A stretch of DNA of 64,000 nt from Leptolyngbya sp. FACHB-8 (GTDB taxonomy: Bacteria; Cyanobacteriota; Cyanobacteriia; Elainellales; Elainellaceae): NCBI RefSeq assembly GCF_014695575.1, contig NZ_JACJOO010000048.1:120552-184551 (forward strand). The letters are read 5' to 3'. The notes under the pieces are model-generated. The model was not told where the DNA came from, searched no databases, and worked only from the letters and a program-made list of their open reading frames with translations. The position numbers were made by a program, and so were the translations under genes. Position 1 is the stretch's first letter. Each line of letters opens with the position of its first letter. Positions 55,363 to 63,840 of this stretch are shown one piece after another.

Positions 55363-56082
55363 ATGTCTACCCTTCCTCAATCCCTCGATGACGCGATCGC
55401 CCAGGCCCGTAAAGCTACCCAGGCGGCTCTGGATGATGGCTTGACTCGGCTCCAGGTAGAATTGGCGTTTTCAGAACTCAAGATTATGCTTCTGGCAGAG
55501 CAGTTTGTACAGGAGTTTGAATCCCTGGGGCCAGCGTTTCGAGTGTTTTTCAGCGATCCAGGGTCGGCGGCTCTGGCCCGGAGAGATTGGGGTGAGAAGC
55601 CTTTCCCAATCCGGGGCATTGGCGAGTTAAAGGCGGAGATTCAACCGGAAGAGCAGCTCTTTTTGTTTATTGAGCCATCCTCGGTGGAGGTTAACCAGGT
55701 GGAAGCACTCTGCAATCAGGCAGGAGAGCGGCCTGTCGTGTTTCTGAACCCCAAATTAGAGGATGTTGCTACCTTAGGAATTGGTTATGCGGGGCGGCAA
55801 TTGCGCGATCGCTTCCTCAACACTCTAGAATCTTGCTATCATCTGCGCCCCCTTCAAGGAGGTGCTGTATACCGCTGCTACCCTGGCCTTTGGCAGGTTT
55901 GGATGGAGCAGGATGGTGATTACAAACTGGTTGCAGAGCAAGCCCAACGGCCTAATGGGGAGCAAATCGAGGCCATTTTCCTGAAGGCCAGTGGTCAGGC
56001 TCCTCCAGAGGCCGCTGTAGTAGCTCCGCGCCGTGGATTTTTCTCCAATTTGAAAGGATTCTTACGGGCTTTAAATCAATAG
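55363..56082 (+). CDS. DUF1995 protein
   Basis: 239 residues from ATG 55363, with GGAG 8 bp upstream; longer in-frame starts (to 55198) look non-conserved. The domain DUF1995 covers most of the protein: STLPQSLDDAIAQARKATQAAL, LRLQVELAFSEL-like helix, IGYAGRQLRDRFLNTLESCYHLRPLQGGAVYRCYPG. The family is found in cyanobacteria and plastids; the plant relative LPA3 helps photosystem II accumulation. The C-terminal basic segment PRRGFFSNLKGFLRALNQ could touch membranes. No direct function is known. Confidence 0.88.
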   Translation: MSTLPQSLDDAIAQARKATQAALDDGLTRLQVELAFSELKIMLLAEQFVQEFESLGPAFRVFFSDPGSAALARRDWGEKPFPIRGIGELKAEIQPEEQLFLFIEPSSVEVNQVEALCNQAGERPVVFLNPKLEDVATLGIGYAGRQLRDRFLNTLESCYHLRPLQGGAVYRCYPGLWQVWMEQDGDYKLVAEQAQRPNGEQIEAIFLKASGQAPPEAAVVAPRRGFFSNLKGFLRALNQ

Positions 56083-56116
56083 GTTTTGGGCTCGGAATAA
56101 CCCGATTGCTTCAAGT

Positions 56117-56177
56117 AGCCTGTACGCAAAGGAGAGAGGCGGGACGTCGTCCCGCCTCTCTCCTTTGCGTACAGGCT
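56117..56177. repeat. Perfect long palindrome after DUF1995 gene
   Basis: A 29-bp perfect stem with a 3-nt loop (arm starts AGCCTGTACGCAAAGGAGAG). It is likely to block reverse transcription or polymerase passage and may end the transcript. The rest of the 525-bp gap to 56607 shows no named element. Confidence 0.8.
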
Positions 56178-56607
56178 GCCTGGTGATGAGTTTATTCTGA
56201 CTGCTCAGCTGAAGTGCCACTGGGAACGCAGGACGCAGGAGGTATCCCCGTCGATCTCTTGCTTCCCTGGTGGGACTTAACATAGGGGCAATATTGTGGT
56301 AATTCTACAAAAAAATAAATGCTAGCTCATGTCAAACTTTACGGTTTCTTGAGGAGCCTTTCATATAAACTATGCATCTTCGCTAGGGGATCAAAGGGCA
56401 TAATAAAAACAGTTAATCTTATGCCGGATCTTGTCACTCTACCCGGTCGTGCCTCTTATTTTTGATTTCGTTGGCCGCCGCCTATCAGGGCTTTCGTTAC
56501 TTCTTCATTGTGGCTGCCGGCGTGTCTTAGGATTACCGCCTTACAGACTTCGAAGAGTTCGGCATGTTCTTGAATCGCAATCTGTTACCTGAGTTCGAGG
56601 AATCGTC

Positions 56608-57399
56608 GTGATCGGAAGTCGTCGCATTTTTATCGGAGATGTGCATGGGCACCATAGTGGCTTGATGGCCCTGCTAGATTCGATCGCCCTTTCTCCCGAT
56701 GACCAGCTCTACTTCCTGGGCGATCTGATTGATCGCGGCCCAGAGAGTGCGGCGGTGGTTAACTTTGTTTACAGCAATGGGTTTCCTTGCTTGCTGGGTA
56801 ACCACGAGCAAATGCTGATTGAAGCTTTTCCGGGTGACGCCATCGACCACTCTGCCCTGCAAGCCTGGCTCTACAGTGGTGGCCAAACCACTGTTATGAG
56901 CTACGACAAAGCCAACCAGCTTCTATTAGAACACCTGGAGTGGATGCGTTCTTTGCCGACTCATATGGATTTGGGTGACATTTGGCTGGCTCATGCCGGT
57001 GTACATCCCGATATCCCGATTGAGAAGCAAACCCCCCATGAATACTGCTGGATTCGGGATGAATTTCACAGTATGAAACAGCCTTATTTCAAAGACAAAG
57101 TGATTATTACGGGGCACACGATTACGTTTACGCTGCCCGACGTGCCACCCGGGGCGATCGCGAAAGGACATGGCTGGCTTGGCATTGATACGGGGGTTTA
57201 CCATCCCCGCAGTGGCTGGCTCACTGCTCTCGATATGACCAACCAGAAGGTCTACCAGGTAAACGTTTTTGCCAAAAATACCGTACGGGTTCTGCCTCTG
57301 TCCGAAGCGTGTGTCGAAGTGAACCCTGAACAAATTATCCCTCGCAGGCGCAAAATGTATCAGGCACAAGATACTGAGACAAACGTCAGCGTCCTATAG
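56608..57399 (+). CDS. Serine/threonine protein phosphatase-like metallophosphoesterase (PPP family)
   Basis: 263-residue PPP/ApaH-type metallophosphoesterase. The metal motifs are GDVHGHHSGL (GDxHG), FLGDLIDRGPES (GDxxDRG) and LLGNHEQM (GNHE). The later histidines are in WLAHAGVHPD and IITGHTITF. It should remove phosphate from proteins or dinucleoside polyphosphates in the cytosol. Start GTG 56608 with GAGG upstream. The gene is monocistronic and followed by family F and other repeats. Confidence 0.93.
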   Translation: MIGSRRIFIGDVHGHHSGLMALLDSIALSPDDQLYFLGDLIDRGPESAAVVNFVYSNGFPCLLGNHEQMLIEAFPGDAIDHSALQAWLYSGGQTTVMSYDKANQLLLEHLEWMRSLPTHMDLGDIWLAHAGVHPDIPIEKQTPHEYCWIRDEFHSMKQPYFKDKVIITGHTITFTLPDVPPGAIAKGHGWLGIDTGVYHPRSGWLTALDMTNQKVYQVNVFAKNTVRVLPLSEACVEVNPEQIIPRRRKMYQAQDTETNVSVL

Positions 57400-57425
57400 C
57401 GGTTCAACAAACTGGGAGACGAGAC

Positions 57426-57513
57426 GGGTACATCCCACTTTTGCAGATTGAAAACCCAGTTTTGTTAATGTGGCGGGCTTCGCCCGCCACATTAACAAAA
57501 CTGGGATGCACCC
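57426..57513. repeat. Family F MITE-like element, copy 2, intact (88 bp)
   Basis: GGGTACATCCCACTTTTGC ... CTGGGATGCACCC, apex GCGGGCTTCGCCCGC. It serves as the uninterrupted reference for the copy at 54228. Confidence 0.88.
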
Positions 57514-57546
57514 GACGAGCCCTCGTACTCAAGTCTCGTCTCAAGT

Positions 57547-57605
57547 GTGTGGGTGGTGGTTGTGAGAGAAGTGCTTAGCACCCCTCTCACAACCACCACC
57601 CACAC
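57547..57605. repeat. Palindrome
   Basis: GTGTGGGTGGTGGTTGTGAG pairs with its reverse complement around about 15 nt. Part of the 509-bp repeat-rich gap between the phosphatase and NUDIX genes. Confidence 0.7.
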
Positions 57606-57705
57606 GTCTATAACTGAGGCGAGCCTTAAGTTAGTTTCAGGCTCTCCTCGCAGTTCCAGTGAATGTGAGCCTAATCAGCTCGTTCACCCAATAGGAGGTC
57701 AAATA

Positions 57706-57760
57706 GTAGATGAGATGTGTGAAAGGGGTATGAAGCGCCTCTTTCACACATCTCATCTAC
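57706..57760. repeat. Palindrome
   Basis: GTAGATGAGATGTGTGAAAG pairs with CTTTCACACATCTCATCTAC around a 15-nt loop; about 150 bp upstream of the NUDIX gene. Confidence 0.7.
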
Positions 57761-57908
57761 ATGTCAGAACATGACCTGATTTTGGTGTAAGAGAGGTGCA
57801 AGGTGCGAGTATATGAGGATGAAGAGCAAGCTGTAGAGACAAATCGGGATAAAACCTGATTCAATAGAGGACAGATTTGTCAAGGGCGATCGCTACATCA
57901 GGCAGTAC

Positions 57909-58388
57909 ATGGTAAGAAAAAGTGCAGGATTACTGATGTACCGCTGGTACGAGGGAGACATACAGGTTCTGTTGGTTCATCACGGTGGTCCTTTTTGGGT
58001 CAAAAAAGAACTGGCTGCCTGGTCCATTCCCAAAGGCGAGTACCTGGATGATGAGACTCCCTTTGATGCGGCTCAACGGGAATTTCGCGAGGAGACCGGA
58101 TTTGTCGCTACAGGTCAGTTTTTAGAATTAACCGAAGTAAAACAGGCCAGTGGTAAACGGGTCAAAGCCTGGGCGTTTGAAGGAAATTGGGATCCATCTC
58201 AACTGCACAGCAATACCTTCACTATTGAATATCCTCCTCATTCAGGAAAATTGCAAACTTTTCCTGAGGTGGATCGGGCTGCCTGGTTCGACCTGGATGA
58301 GGCCCGCCGTCGGATTGTTAAGGGGCAAGTACCCTTGCTGGATGAATTGATGCTGCTTCTCTCTTCTCAACCAAACTATTCCAGCTAA
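57909..58388 (+). CDS. NUDIX hydrolase
   Basis: 159-residue NUDIX hydrolase. The Nudix box runs from GEYLDDETPFDAAQREFREE to TGF, fitting GX5EX7REUXEEXGU. The start MVRKSAGLLMYRW and the WSIPKGEY motif resemble Ap4A/MutT-type enzymes (YmfB/'NUDIX domain, DR0079-like'). It should cleave a nucleoside diphosphate linked to another moiety, a housecleaning role. The stop codon abuts a family E repeat. Substrate unknown. Confidence 0.92.
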   Translation: MVRKSAGLLMYRWYEGDIQVLLVHHGGPFWVKKELAAWSIPKGEYLDDETPFDAAQREFREETGFVATGQFLELTEVKQASGKRVKAWAFEGNWDPSQLHSNTFTIEYPPHSGKLQTFPEVDRAAWFDLDEARRRIVKGQVPLLDELMLLLSSQPNYSS

Positions 58389-58490
58389 GGAGATTTCTGA
58401 GAAACAATATCCCCATTATTTGGAAAAAAGGCGCGGCGAAGCCGCGCCTTTTTTCCAAATAATGGGGAAGTTCTTATCTGGAAATCTCCT
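58388..58490. repeat. Family E MITE-like element, copy 2 (103 bp)
   Basis: AGGAGATTTC ... GAAATCTCCT, the reverse orientation of the copy at 32784 and the same length. Its first base is the last base of the NUDIX stop codon. Confidence 0.88.
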
Positions 58491-58545
58491 AAAGTACGTT
58501 GAATTTTTTACTGTAAAAGTGTTTGTGCAATACTCTAATATCCTC

Positions 58546-58634
58546 AGGACTTACGCAAGCCCGCTATCCGTAGCGCATTTGTGCTGTGGGTGGGGTGCGA
58601 AGCACCCCACCCACAGCACAAATGCGTAAGCCCT
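58546..58634. repeat. Family A MITE-like element, copy 3 (89 bp)
   Basis: AGGACTTACGCAAGCCCGC ... GCGTAAGCCCT with apex GTGCGAAGCACC, opposite orientation to the copies at 20062 and 46788. Confidence 0.88.
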
Positions 58635-58650
58635 GATCCTGTCGGGCTAT

Positions 58651-60288
58651 TTACGAGCTTAAATTCACCTTCGAGACTGCTCCCTGCCCTGTGTGCAGTT
58701 GAATGGTAATAACCTGAGCTTGCATCAGGGAACTGTCCGCAGGCGGGGTGCCCGTTCCTGGGTTAACCGCATAGGCAGGGGAGCAGGCCGCACTCACGCT
58801 CAGGCGCAGAGCACTACCGACTGGAAGGCTCATGCAAGTTGATTGCAGAGAAATCTGGATAGGGATGATGGCGTGAGGGGTAGCAGTTTCTATTCGGATG
58901 TATCCCTGGGAAAAGGCCAAAACTCGGCCGTCGGGCTTGACCTCAGAGAGTACCGCGCACAGGTCGAAACTCGAGGCATCAGTGGCGCACATCAGTTCAA
59001 CAGACAGATCGCCAGCCAGAGTCAGCGGAGCTTCGAGGCATGGAGTGGTGTAAGTGAGCACATCCGTACGAGTGTCTAAGGAGGCCCGATCGCCCACTCC
59101 CGCCGGTACTGTAGCATGACCTCCCAACACGGGAACTGGTCGCCAGGGATCATGCACCAGAGTATCGATCGCCGCAGGTATCTCCTGGGCTGTGTTGGTG
59201 GGAATCAATATGCCGTGGCGATCGCCCATGGCTGCTAACCCATCGCTCCCCAACCAAAATTCCTGAATGCTTCCCTCGGGATAAGCTGAAAAATTACGCC
59301 ACTGATAACTTCCCAAATCAAAGAAACAAACGGGATTTGCATTTCCAATCCCAGTATTTTTCCCCTTCAGGAAATGATCGAACCAGCGAATTTGCAGCTC
59401 ATCAATCGGGGAACTGGCTTCGGGGCCATAATCCATAACTCCGGCTCGACGGCCCCAAGGTAAATGCGCCCATGGCCCCACCCAGAGGTGTTGAGGATAC
59501 TGACTGCGGGAGTCGATCGCCCGATATAGCCTCATCGTTCCCCTCAAATAGGTATCGAACCAGCCACCGATGTGCAGCATCGGCAAATCTACATCCTTCA
59601 GGATGTATGTGGGGGATAGGGTTTTCCAATACTCGGCCTGGGGGTCTGGGTTATGTAACCAGTCGTGGTAAAAAGAATGCGGCTCTAAGCGCTCCAGCAA
59701 CTCGGAGCGTGGGCACACGGGATCACGCAAGTCAGGATTGCGGGCGGCTGCATAGAGAGTTTTGTAAGTGTCGGCATCTCCAGCCCGACGAGCCGTTTCA
59801 GCAGCTAGCTGAATGGCCCAGCCCAGGTTGAGTTGATAGCAAAACGCACCTCCTTCATAAGCCCAATCGGCATACAGGTCATAAGCCACCATAGCCGGAC
59901 AAATGGTTTTCAGAGCGGGAGGCTTAGACGCAGCCGCATACAGTTGGGTCATACCCTGGTAGGAAAACCCATACATGCCAACTTCGCCTGTGCTGCCTGG
60001 TAAGTGGGCTGCCCATTGCACCGCATCGTACCCATCTGCAACCTCATCGGCAAACAGCCGAAACTCGCCTGCTGAGCTTCCCCGCCCCCGCACATCTTGA
60101 ATCACCACAATATAGCCCTGAGCTGCGTACCAGGAGGGATGGGCGTAGACGACAGTGGAGGCGATCGCCCGCCCATAGGGCTGTCGCATCAACAACACCG
60201 GGTACTCCCCCGGCACATCGGGGTAATACACATCGGCATCGAGACGAGTGCGATCGCGCGTCTCCATCGAGAGGGTTTGTTTGGGCAT
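58651..60288 (-). CDS. CocE/NonD family hydrolase (S15-type)
   Basis: 545 residues from ATG 60288. Upstream codons to 60330 run into a palindrome and look non-native. It is an alpha/beta hydrolase of the CocE/X-prolyl dipeptidyl aminopeptidase family. The nucleophile is Ser109 in MYGFSYQGMT; VIQDVRGRGSSAGEF is the preceding family motif. The C-terminal half (about 330-530) is the jelly-roll domain of PF08530. Members hydrolyse esters or amides such as cocaine, glutaryl-cephalosporin or peptide bonds. It is the last gene of the leftward set with cupin, cysteine hydrolase and RidA. Confidence 0.88.
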   Translation of the reverse strand: MPKQTLSMETRDRTRLDADVYYPDVPGEYPVLLMRQPYGRAIASTVVYAHPSWYAAQGYIVVIQDVRGRGSSAGEFRLFADEVADGYDAVQWAAHLPGSTGEVGMYGFSYQGMTQLYAAASKPPALKTICPAMVAYDLYADWAYEGGAFCYQLNLGWAIQLAAETARRAGDADTYKTLYAAARNPDLRDPVCPRSELLERLEPHSFYHDWLHNPDPQAEYWKTLSPTYILKDVDLPMLHIGGWFDTYLRGTMRLYRAIDSRSQYPQHLWVGPWAHLPWGRRAGVMDYGPEASSPIDELQIRWFDHFLKGKNTGIGNANPVCFFDLGSYQWRNFSAYPEGSIQEFWLGSDGLAAMGDRHGILIPTNTAQEIPAAIDTLVHDPWRPVPVLGGHATVPAGVGDRASLDTRTDVLTYTTPCLEAPLTLAGDLSVELMCATDASSFDLCAVLSEVKPDGRVLAFSQGYIRIETATPHAIIPIQISLQSTCMSLPVGSALRLSVSAACSPAYAVNPGTGTPPADSSLMQAQVITIQLHTGQGAVSKVNLSS

Positions 60289-60307
60289 AGGGCAGAGCAA
60301 CGAAGAC

Positions 60308-60356
60308 AGCAAGGAGGAATTAGAAGGCAAAAATTGCCTTCTAATTCCTCCTTGCT
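60308..60356. repeat. Perfect palindrome between cupin and CocE genes
   Basis: AGCAAGGAGGAATTAGAAGGC pairs with its reverse complement (23-bp stem, AAA loop). It contains an ATG (60330) in frame with the CocE-like gene, a possible false start. Confidence 0.75.
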
Positions 60357-60359
60357 CTA

Positions 60360-60827
60360 TTACCCCAAACTATCCACTCGCCGCAACACAGCCAGATCCC
60401 CCTCATCCAATTCAACGGGAATGCCGCTACGGATCAGTTCGGCAAAATCTTCGTTGGGCACCATGATGCACAGTGCGTAGAGCCGATCAGAGCCTGTGTT
60501 CTCGATCTCGTGAATTCCAGTAGGGGGGACCAGGATGCTGTCTCCCGCCCGGATGTTGACGACGCGGCCATCGCAGCGAGCAACGCCTTCGCCCTTGAGC
60601 ACAAAGAACATTTCTACTGCCCATTGATGGCGGTTGGGGGGTGTTTTGCCACCCACGTCGAAAATTTCGACACAGTAGGTGAGTGACATATTCGCAGAGG
60701 TGGGATCAAAGACGATCGCCAACCGATTCGTATCTTGGGGGCTGATGCGGAATGCCTGATAGTCTTGCGGCGTTTTAATAATTGGGATAACACAGCTTTC
60801 CTGGTGTAGGCTTTCGGTCGCGCTCAT
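60360..60827 (-). CDS. Cupin domain protein
   Basis: 155-residue single-domain cupin. The two cupin motifs are NRHQWAVEMFFVLKGEG (motif 1) and GDSILVPPTGIHEIENTG (motif 2), with His and Glu metal ligands. Most such cupins bind a divalent metal and act as dioxygenases, isomerases or small-molecule sensors. It lies between the CocE-like and cysteine hydrolase genes, 70 bp from the latter and about 70 bp from the former. Start ATG 60827 with AGGA upstream. Role within the cluster unknown. Confidence 0.9.
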   Translation of the reverse strand: MSATESLHQESCVIPIIKTPQDYQAFRISPQDTNRLAIVFDPTSANMSLTYCVEIFDVGGKTPPNRHQWAVEMFFVLKGEGVARCDGRVVNIRAGDSILVPPTGIHEIENTGSDRLYALCIMVPNEDFAELIRSGIPVELDEGDLAVLRRVDSLG

Positions 60828-60897
60828 GATAGGAGTCCTCCCGGTGAAGTAGTAGGTGGTACCGAATCTGTAGACCGAGCAGAGGGATGAAGGGAAT

Positions 60898-61680
60898 CTA
60901 GCCTTTCACCGCATCAAAAATCAGGGAAGAGCGTGTGACGAATCCGAAGCACTGATTCACGTTGTAGATGGTGGCGTCCCAGCAAAAGCTTGGGGAGGTC
61001 GTAGCCGTGCAATCGGAGATAAGAATGCAATCGTAGCCTAGAAAATTAGCATCCTGCAGAGTGGCCATCACACACTGGTCGACATTTACCCCAGTAAAGA
61101 ATAAAGTGGTGCGGCCTAAAGTTTTGAGAATGCTGTCGAGCGGAGTATCCCAGAAACCGCTCATCCGGTATTTATCGACCCGAACATCTTCAGGTTTCTG
61201 CTCTAACTCATCAACTACAGCCGCGGCCCAGCTGTCTTTTTGTAAAACCGGAGCCTGGTTTTTCGGTAGCGGGTCTCCCAAGCCGACCCCATCCCCGGTG
61301 GGGTTATAAACGTGACGAGTGGCCGCGCTGAGGTTCATCAGGTCGGGGCGGTTTCCCCAGTTGACCCAGATGATGGGAACCTGGAGCGATCGCATCACTG
61401 GCAACAATGCCTGCAATGGCCCGATGGGGTTGCGAGCAGGGCTGACATCGACTCCGATGTGCGATAACCAACCATCGGGATGGCAAAAATCGTTTTGCAT
61501 GTCAATGACGACCACAGCCGCTTTGGCCAGGTCAAGCCGTAACGTTTTGGTATCGGTCGCCAGGGTGACAATGTGCGGCTCCAAACCGGGTCGTGTTAAA
61601 TCAGCAGTTTTGGCATCGACATACCAGGCTGTAGGAGGCACGCCCAGCGTCCGTAAGGGAGCATTCATATCAGTAGTCAT
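60898..61680 (-). CDS. Isochorismatase-like cysteine hydrolase (RutB-like branch)
   Basis: 260 residues from ATG 61680 (ATG 61668 or GTG 61695 are alternatives). The catalytic triad is Asp60 (VVVIDMQNDF), Lys170 (VDKYRMSGFWDTPL) and Cys203 (GVNVDQCVMATL). A 50-residue N-terminal extension and an aromatic C-terminal part set it apart from the two shorter paralogues at 40373 and 43571. With RidA next to it the pair recalls RutB and RutC of the pyrimidine-degrading Rut pathway. It probably hydrolyses a ureido or amide compound. Substrate unproven. Confidence 0.88.
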   Translation of the reverse strand: MTTDMNAPLRTLGVPPTAWYVDAKTADLTRPGLEPHIVTLATDTKTLRLDLAKAAVVVIDMQNDFCHPDGWLSHIGVDVSPARNPIGPLQALLPVMRSLQVPIIWVNWGNRPDLMNLSAATRHVYNPTGDGVGLGDPLPKNQAPVLQKDSWAAAVVDELEQKPEDVRVDKYRMSGFWDTPLDSILKTLGRTTLFFTGVNVDQCVMATLQDANFLGYDCILISDCTATTSPSFCWDATIYNVNQCFGFVTRSSLIFDAVKG

Positions 61681-61759
61681 ACAACACAGCAACACGGGTA
61701 CTATTAAGTCAAAGCGGGCTTGAATTCCGTATGCAAAAGCACGGGTGATCCGGCAAGTG

Positions 61760-61799
61760 GATCGCTTCCCGGCTTTATCACAAAGCCAGGAAGCGGATC
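61760..61799 (-). repeat. Hairpin between RidA and cysteine hydrolase genes
   Basis: GATCGCTTCCCGGCTTT pairs with AAAGCCAGGAAGCGGATC (minor mismatches) right after the RidA stop on the leftward strand. It may reduce read-through. Confidence 0.5.
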
Positions 61800-61802
61800 G
61801 AT

Positions 61803-62213
61803 TTATGGGTTACTCACACCCGATTCATCACCGCAGTAGGCGATCAAGTCAATTTCCACATCCCCAAATCCAGCCAGAGCTGTGACCCCAACCGTCGTGC
61901 GACCGGGCAGACGCCCTGGGTCGAAATAGGAGCGATAGATGGCATTAACCGTGTCAAAAAAACGGAAGTCGGTGACAAAAATCCGCGCCATTACAATTTG
62001 GTTGAAGCTGCTGCCACTGTGTTCTAACACCAACTTGAGATTCTCCATCACACGAGTTGTTTGCTCATCAATGGGCCCCCGGACGACCTGACCTGTAGCA
62101 GGATCTTCTGCCAGTTGTCCGGTTACGAATAGCAGGTCACCAGCCCTGACAGCATGACAGTAGGGCGCAACCGTAGGCAGTACGCTATCCGGAAGGGTAA
62201 TGTATTGCAGCAC
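61803..62213 (-). CDS. RidA family enamine/imine deaminase
   Basis: 136-residue Rid protein. RidA hydrolyses reactive enamine/imine intermediates to ammonia and ketoacids. The substrate-binding arginine is Arg105 in PGRTTVGV, the same position as in E. coli RidA. FVTGQLAEDPATG is the usual N-terminal motif. Start GTG 62213 with AGGAG 7 bp upstream. It shares a divergent 115-bp promoter region with the amidohydrolase at 62329. The RidA/cysteine hydrolase pairing suggests removal of an unstable aminoacrylate- or carbamate-like product. Confidence 0.93.
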   Translation of the reverse strand: MLQYITLPDSVLPTVAPYCHAVRAGDLLFVTGQLAEDPATGQVVRGPIDEQTTRVMENLKLVLEHSGSSFNQIVMARIFVTDFRFFDTVNAIYRSYFDPGRLPGRTTVGVTALAGFGDVEIDLIAYCGDESGVSNP

Positions 62214-62328
62214 AAACGTCTCCTAAAACGATCCACAGTCAATTCATAGTCGAGTTGAGTATGGAGGACAGTCCACAGGAGTACAATCCAACGTTACAGA
62301 AGCTTTACAAACCGGTAGGAATTATTCT

Positions 62329-63735
62329 GTGAGTACGACAATTCAGCAGGTGCTGGTTCCGGATAGCGATGGGTATCAAACAGTCGATGTGCAGATTGAG
62401 GGGGACTCAATTGTTGCGATCGCTCCCCACCTCCCCCCGCTTGGAACCCTGGTAGACGGTTCCCAAAAGCTTCTGTTACCTGGCTTTATCAATGCCCATA
62501 CCCATTCTTCGGAGATGTGGCAACGGGGGCTAATCGCTCCCCTACCGCTGGAATTGTGGTTAGCAGAACTTTATGACGCCTGTGCCGGAATAACCCCAGA
62601 ACATATTTACCTGAGTGCCTTAGGCACAGCGGTGGAAACCCTCCTATCGGGAGGCACAACAGTCGTCGATCACCTTGCGATTCCGCCGGGGCAAGAAGTG
62701 GAATCGGTGGCAGCAGCTGTGCGGGCCTACCGTGAAGTGGGTATGCGAGCCTTTGTAGGGCCGCTGATTCAAGACTCCGATCTGCCGGCCAGTGTCCCGT
62801 CTGGCGGAATTCCTCGTACTATCGCTCCCTATCACCGAACGACAGAATCAATTGTGGCCTTAATGGAGCAGCTCGTTGAGCAGTTCCACCGGCCTGAAGA
62901 AGGGATTCATATCATGGTCGCGCCAACGGGCTTGCAACTCTGTTCGGATGCGTTGATCGAGAACTGTGTGGAATTGAGCGATCGCCACCAACTCTGCCGT
63001 CATACTCACCTGCTTGAAACCAAAGCCCAACAAATGCTAGCCCAGGAGAAGTATGGGTACTCAGCTGTAGAGCACTTGAAACACCTCGGCTTCCTGGGGC
63101 CGCGTACATCTCTGGCTCACTGCGTCTGGCTCACCGATGACGACATCGCGTTAATGGCCGCAACTCAGTCCACTGCGGTTCATAACCCCCTCAGTAACCT
63201 GCGCCTGGGTAGTGGAATTGCTCCTGTGTTAAAGCTGCGGCAGGCGGGAGCCAATGTTAGCTTCGGCTGCGATGGCTCAGCCAGCAACGATGCTCAGGAT
63301 ATGCTAGAGGTCATCAAAATCGGCTCAACGCTGCACACTATTACCGAGTTCGACTATCGGCACTGGATCAGCCCTCGCGAGGCTATTCAAATGGCATCCC
63401 TGGGAGGGGCGATAGGTCTGGGGTTGGCTGACCAGCTAGGAACGCTGGAAGTGGGGAAAAAGGCAGATTTGGTGCTCTATGATTTGACTCGCCTCTCGCT
63501 GCTTCCCCGCACTGACCCGATTGGCCTCCTGGTGTTGGGGCGTCCGACTCAAGCGGTGGAGCGGGTGTGGGTACAGGGCAAACCCGTAGTAGAAGACGGT
63601 CAGGTTACGACGGTTGATATGGCTCAACTGCGTCAGGAGCTTTGGCAACAGAGTCAGTGGGAAACGGGCCCATCCGCTTACCGGGCCAGTATGGAGTCTC
63701 ATTATCGGCAAGTGATGGGTTTGAAGGCTGGTTAA
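62329..63735 (+). CDS. ATZ/TRZ-type amidohydrolase (deaminase/dechlorinase family)
   Basis: 468-residue metal-dependent amidohydrolase. Metal ligands are His57 and His59 (NAHTHSSEMWQRG), His227 (RHTHLLETKAQ), His264 (LAHCVWL) and Asp315 (CDGSASND). This set fits AtzA/TrzA/SsnA-like deaminases acting on s-triazines, purines, pyrimidines or adenosylhomocysteine. The C-terminal VGKKADLVLYDL is the usual second beta domain. Start GTG 62329 with TAGGA 9 bp upstream. It is divergent from the RidA/cysteine hydrolase/cupin/CocE set, and is probably the first enzyme in opening or deaminating the ring. Confidence 0.93.
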   Translation: MSTTIQQVLVPDSDGYQTVDVQIEGDSIVAIAPHLPPLGTLVDGSQKLLLPGFINAHTHSSEMWQRGLIAPLPLELWLAELYDACAGITPEHIYLSALGTAVETLLSGGTTVVDHLAIPPGQEVESVAAAVRAYREVGMRAFVGPLIQDSDLPASVPSGGIPRTIAPYHRTTESIVALMEQLVEQFHRPEEGIHIMVAPTGLQLCSDALIENCVELSDRHQLCRHTHLLETKAQQMLAQEKYGYSAVEHLKHLGFLGPRTSLAHCVWLTDDDIALMAATQSTAVHNPLSNLRLGSGIAPVLKLRQAGANVSFGCDGSASNDAQDMLEVIKIGSTLHTITEFDYRHWISPREAIQMASLGGAIGLGLADQLGTLEVGKKADLVLYDLTRLSLLPRTDPIGLLVLGRPTQAVERVWVQGKPVVEDGQVTTVDMAQLRQELWQQSQWETGPSAYRASMESHYRQVMGLKAG

Positions 63736-63782
63736 TCCGCAGCGGAACTATTGATGCTGCATAGGATGGGGCGCGTGCTGGT

Positions 63783-63840
63783 TGGGGCAGTGAATTTTTG
63801 AGAGGCCGCGCGGAGTATGGCCTCTCAAAAATTCACTGCC
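63783..63840. repeat. Palindrome after amidohydrolase gene
   Basis: GGCAGTGAATTTTTGAGAGGCC-type stem around CGCGCGGAGTAT, about 50 bp after the stop; likely terminator or repeat. The remaining 160 bases to the window end hold no clear gene. Confidence 0.6.

Noticed and set aside
60898..62213. Naming the hydrolase/RidA pair rutB-rutC
   Set aside because: RutA monooxygenase, RutD-RutF and RutG are missing, so only family resemblance can be claimed.
62293..62312. GTTACA/TTTACA pair before the amidohydrolase, similar to an RpaB HLR1 site
   Set aside because: The repeats are 11 bp apart instead of 10, and the flanking bases do not fit.
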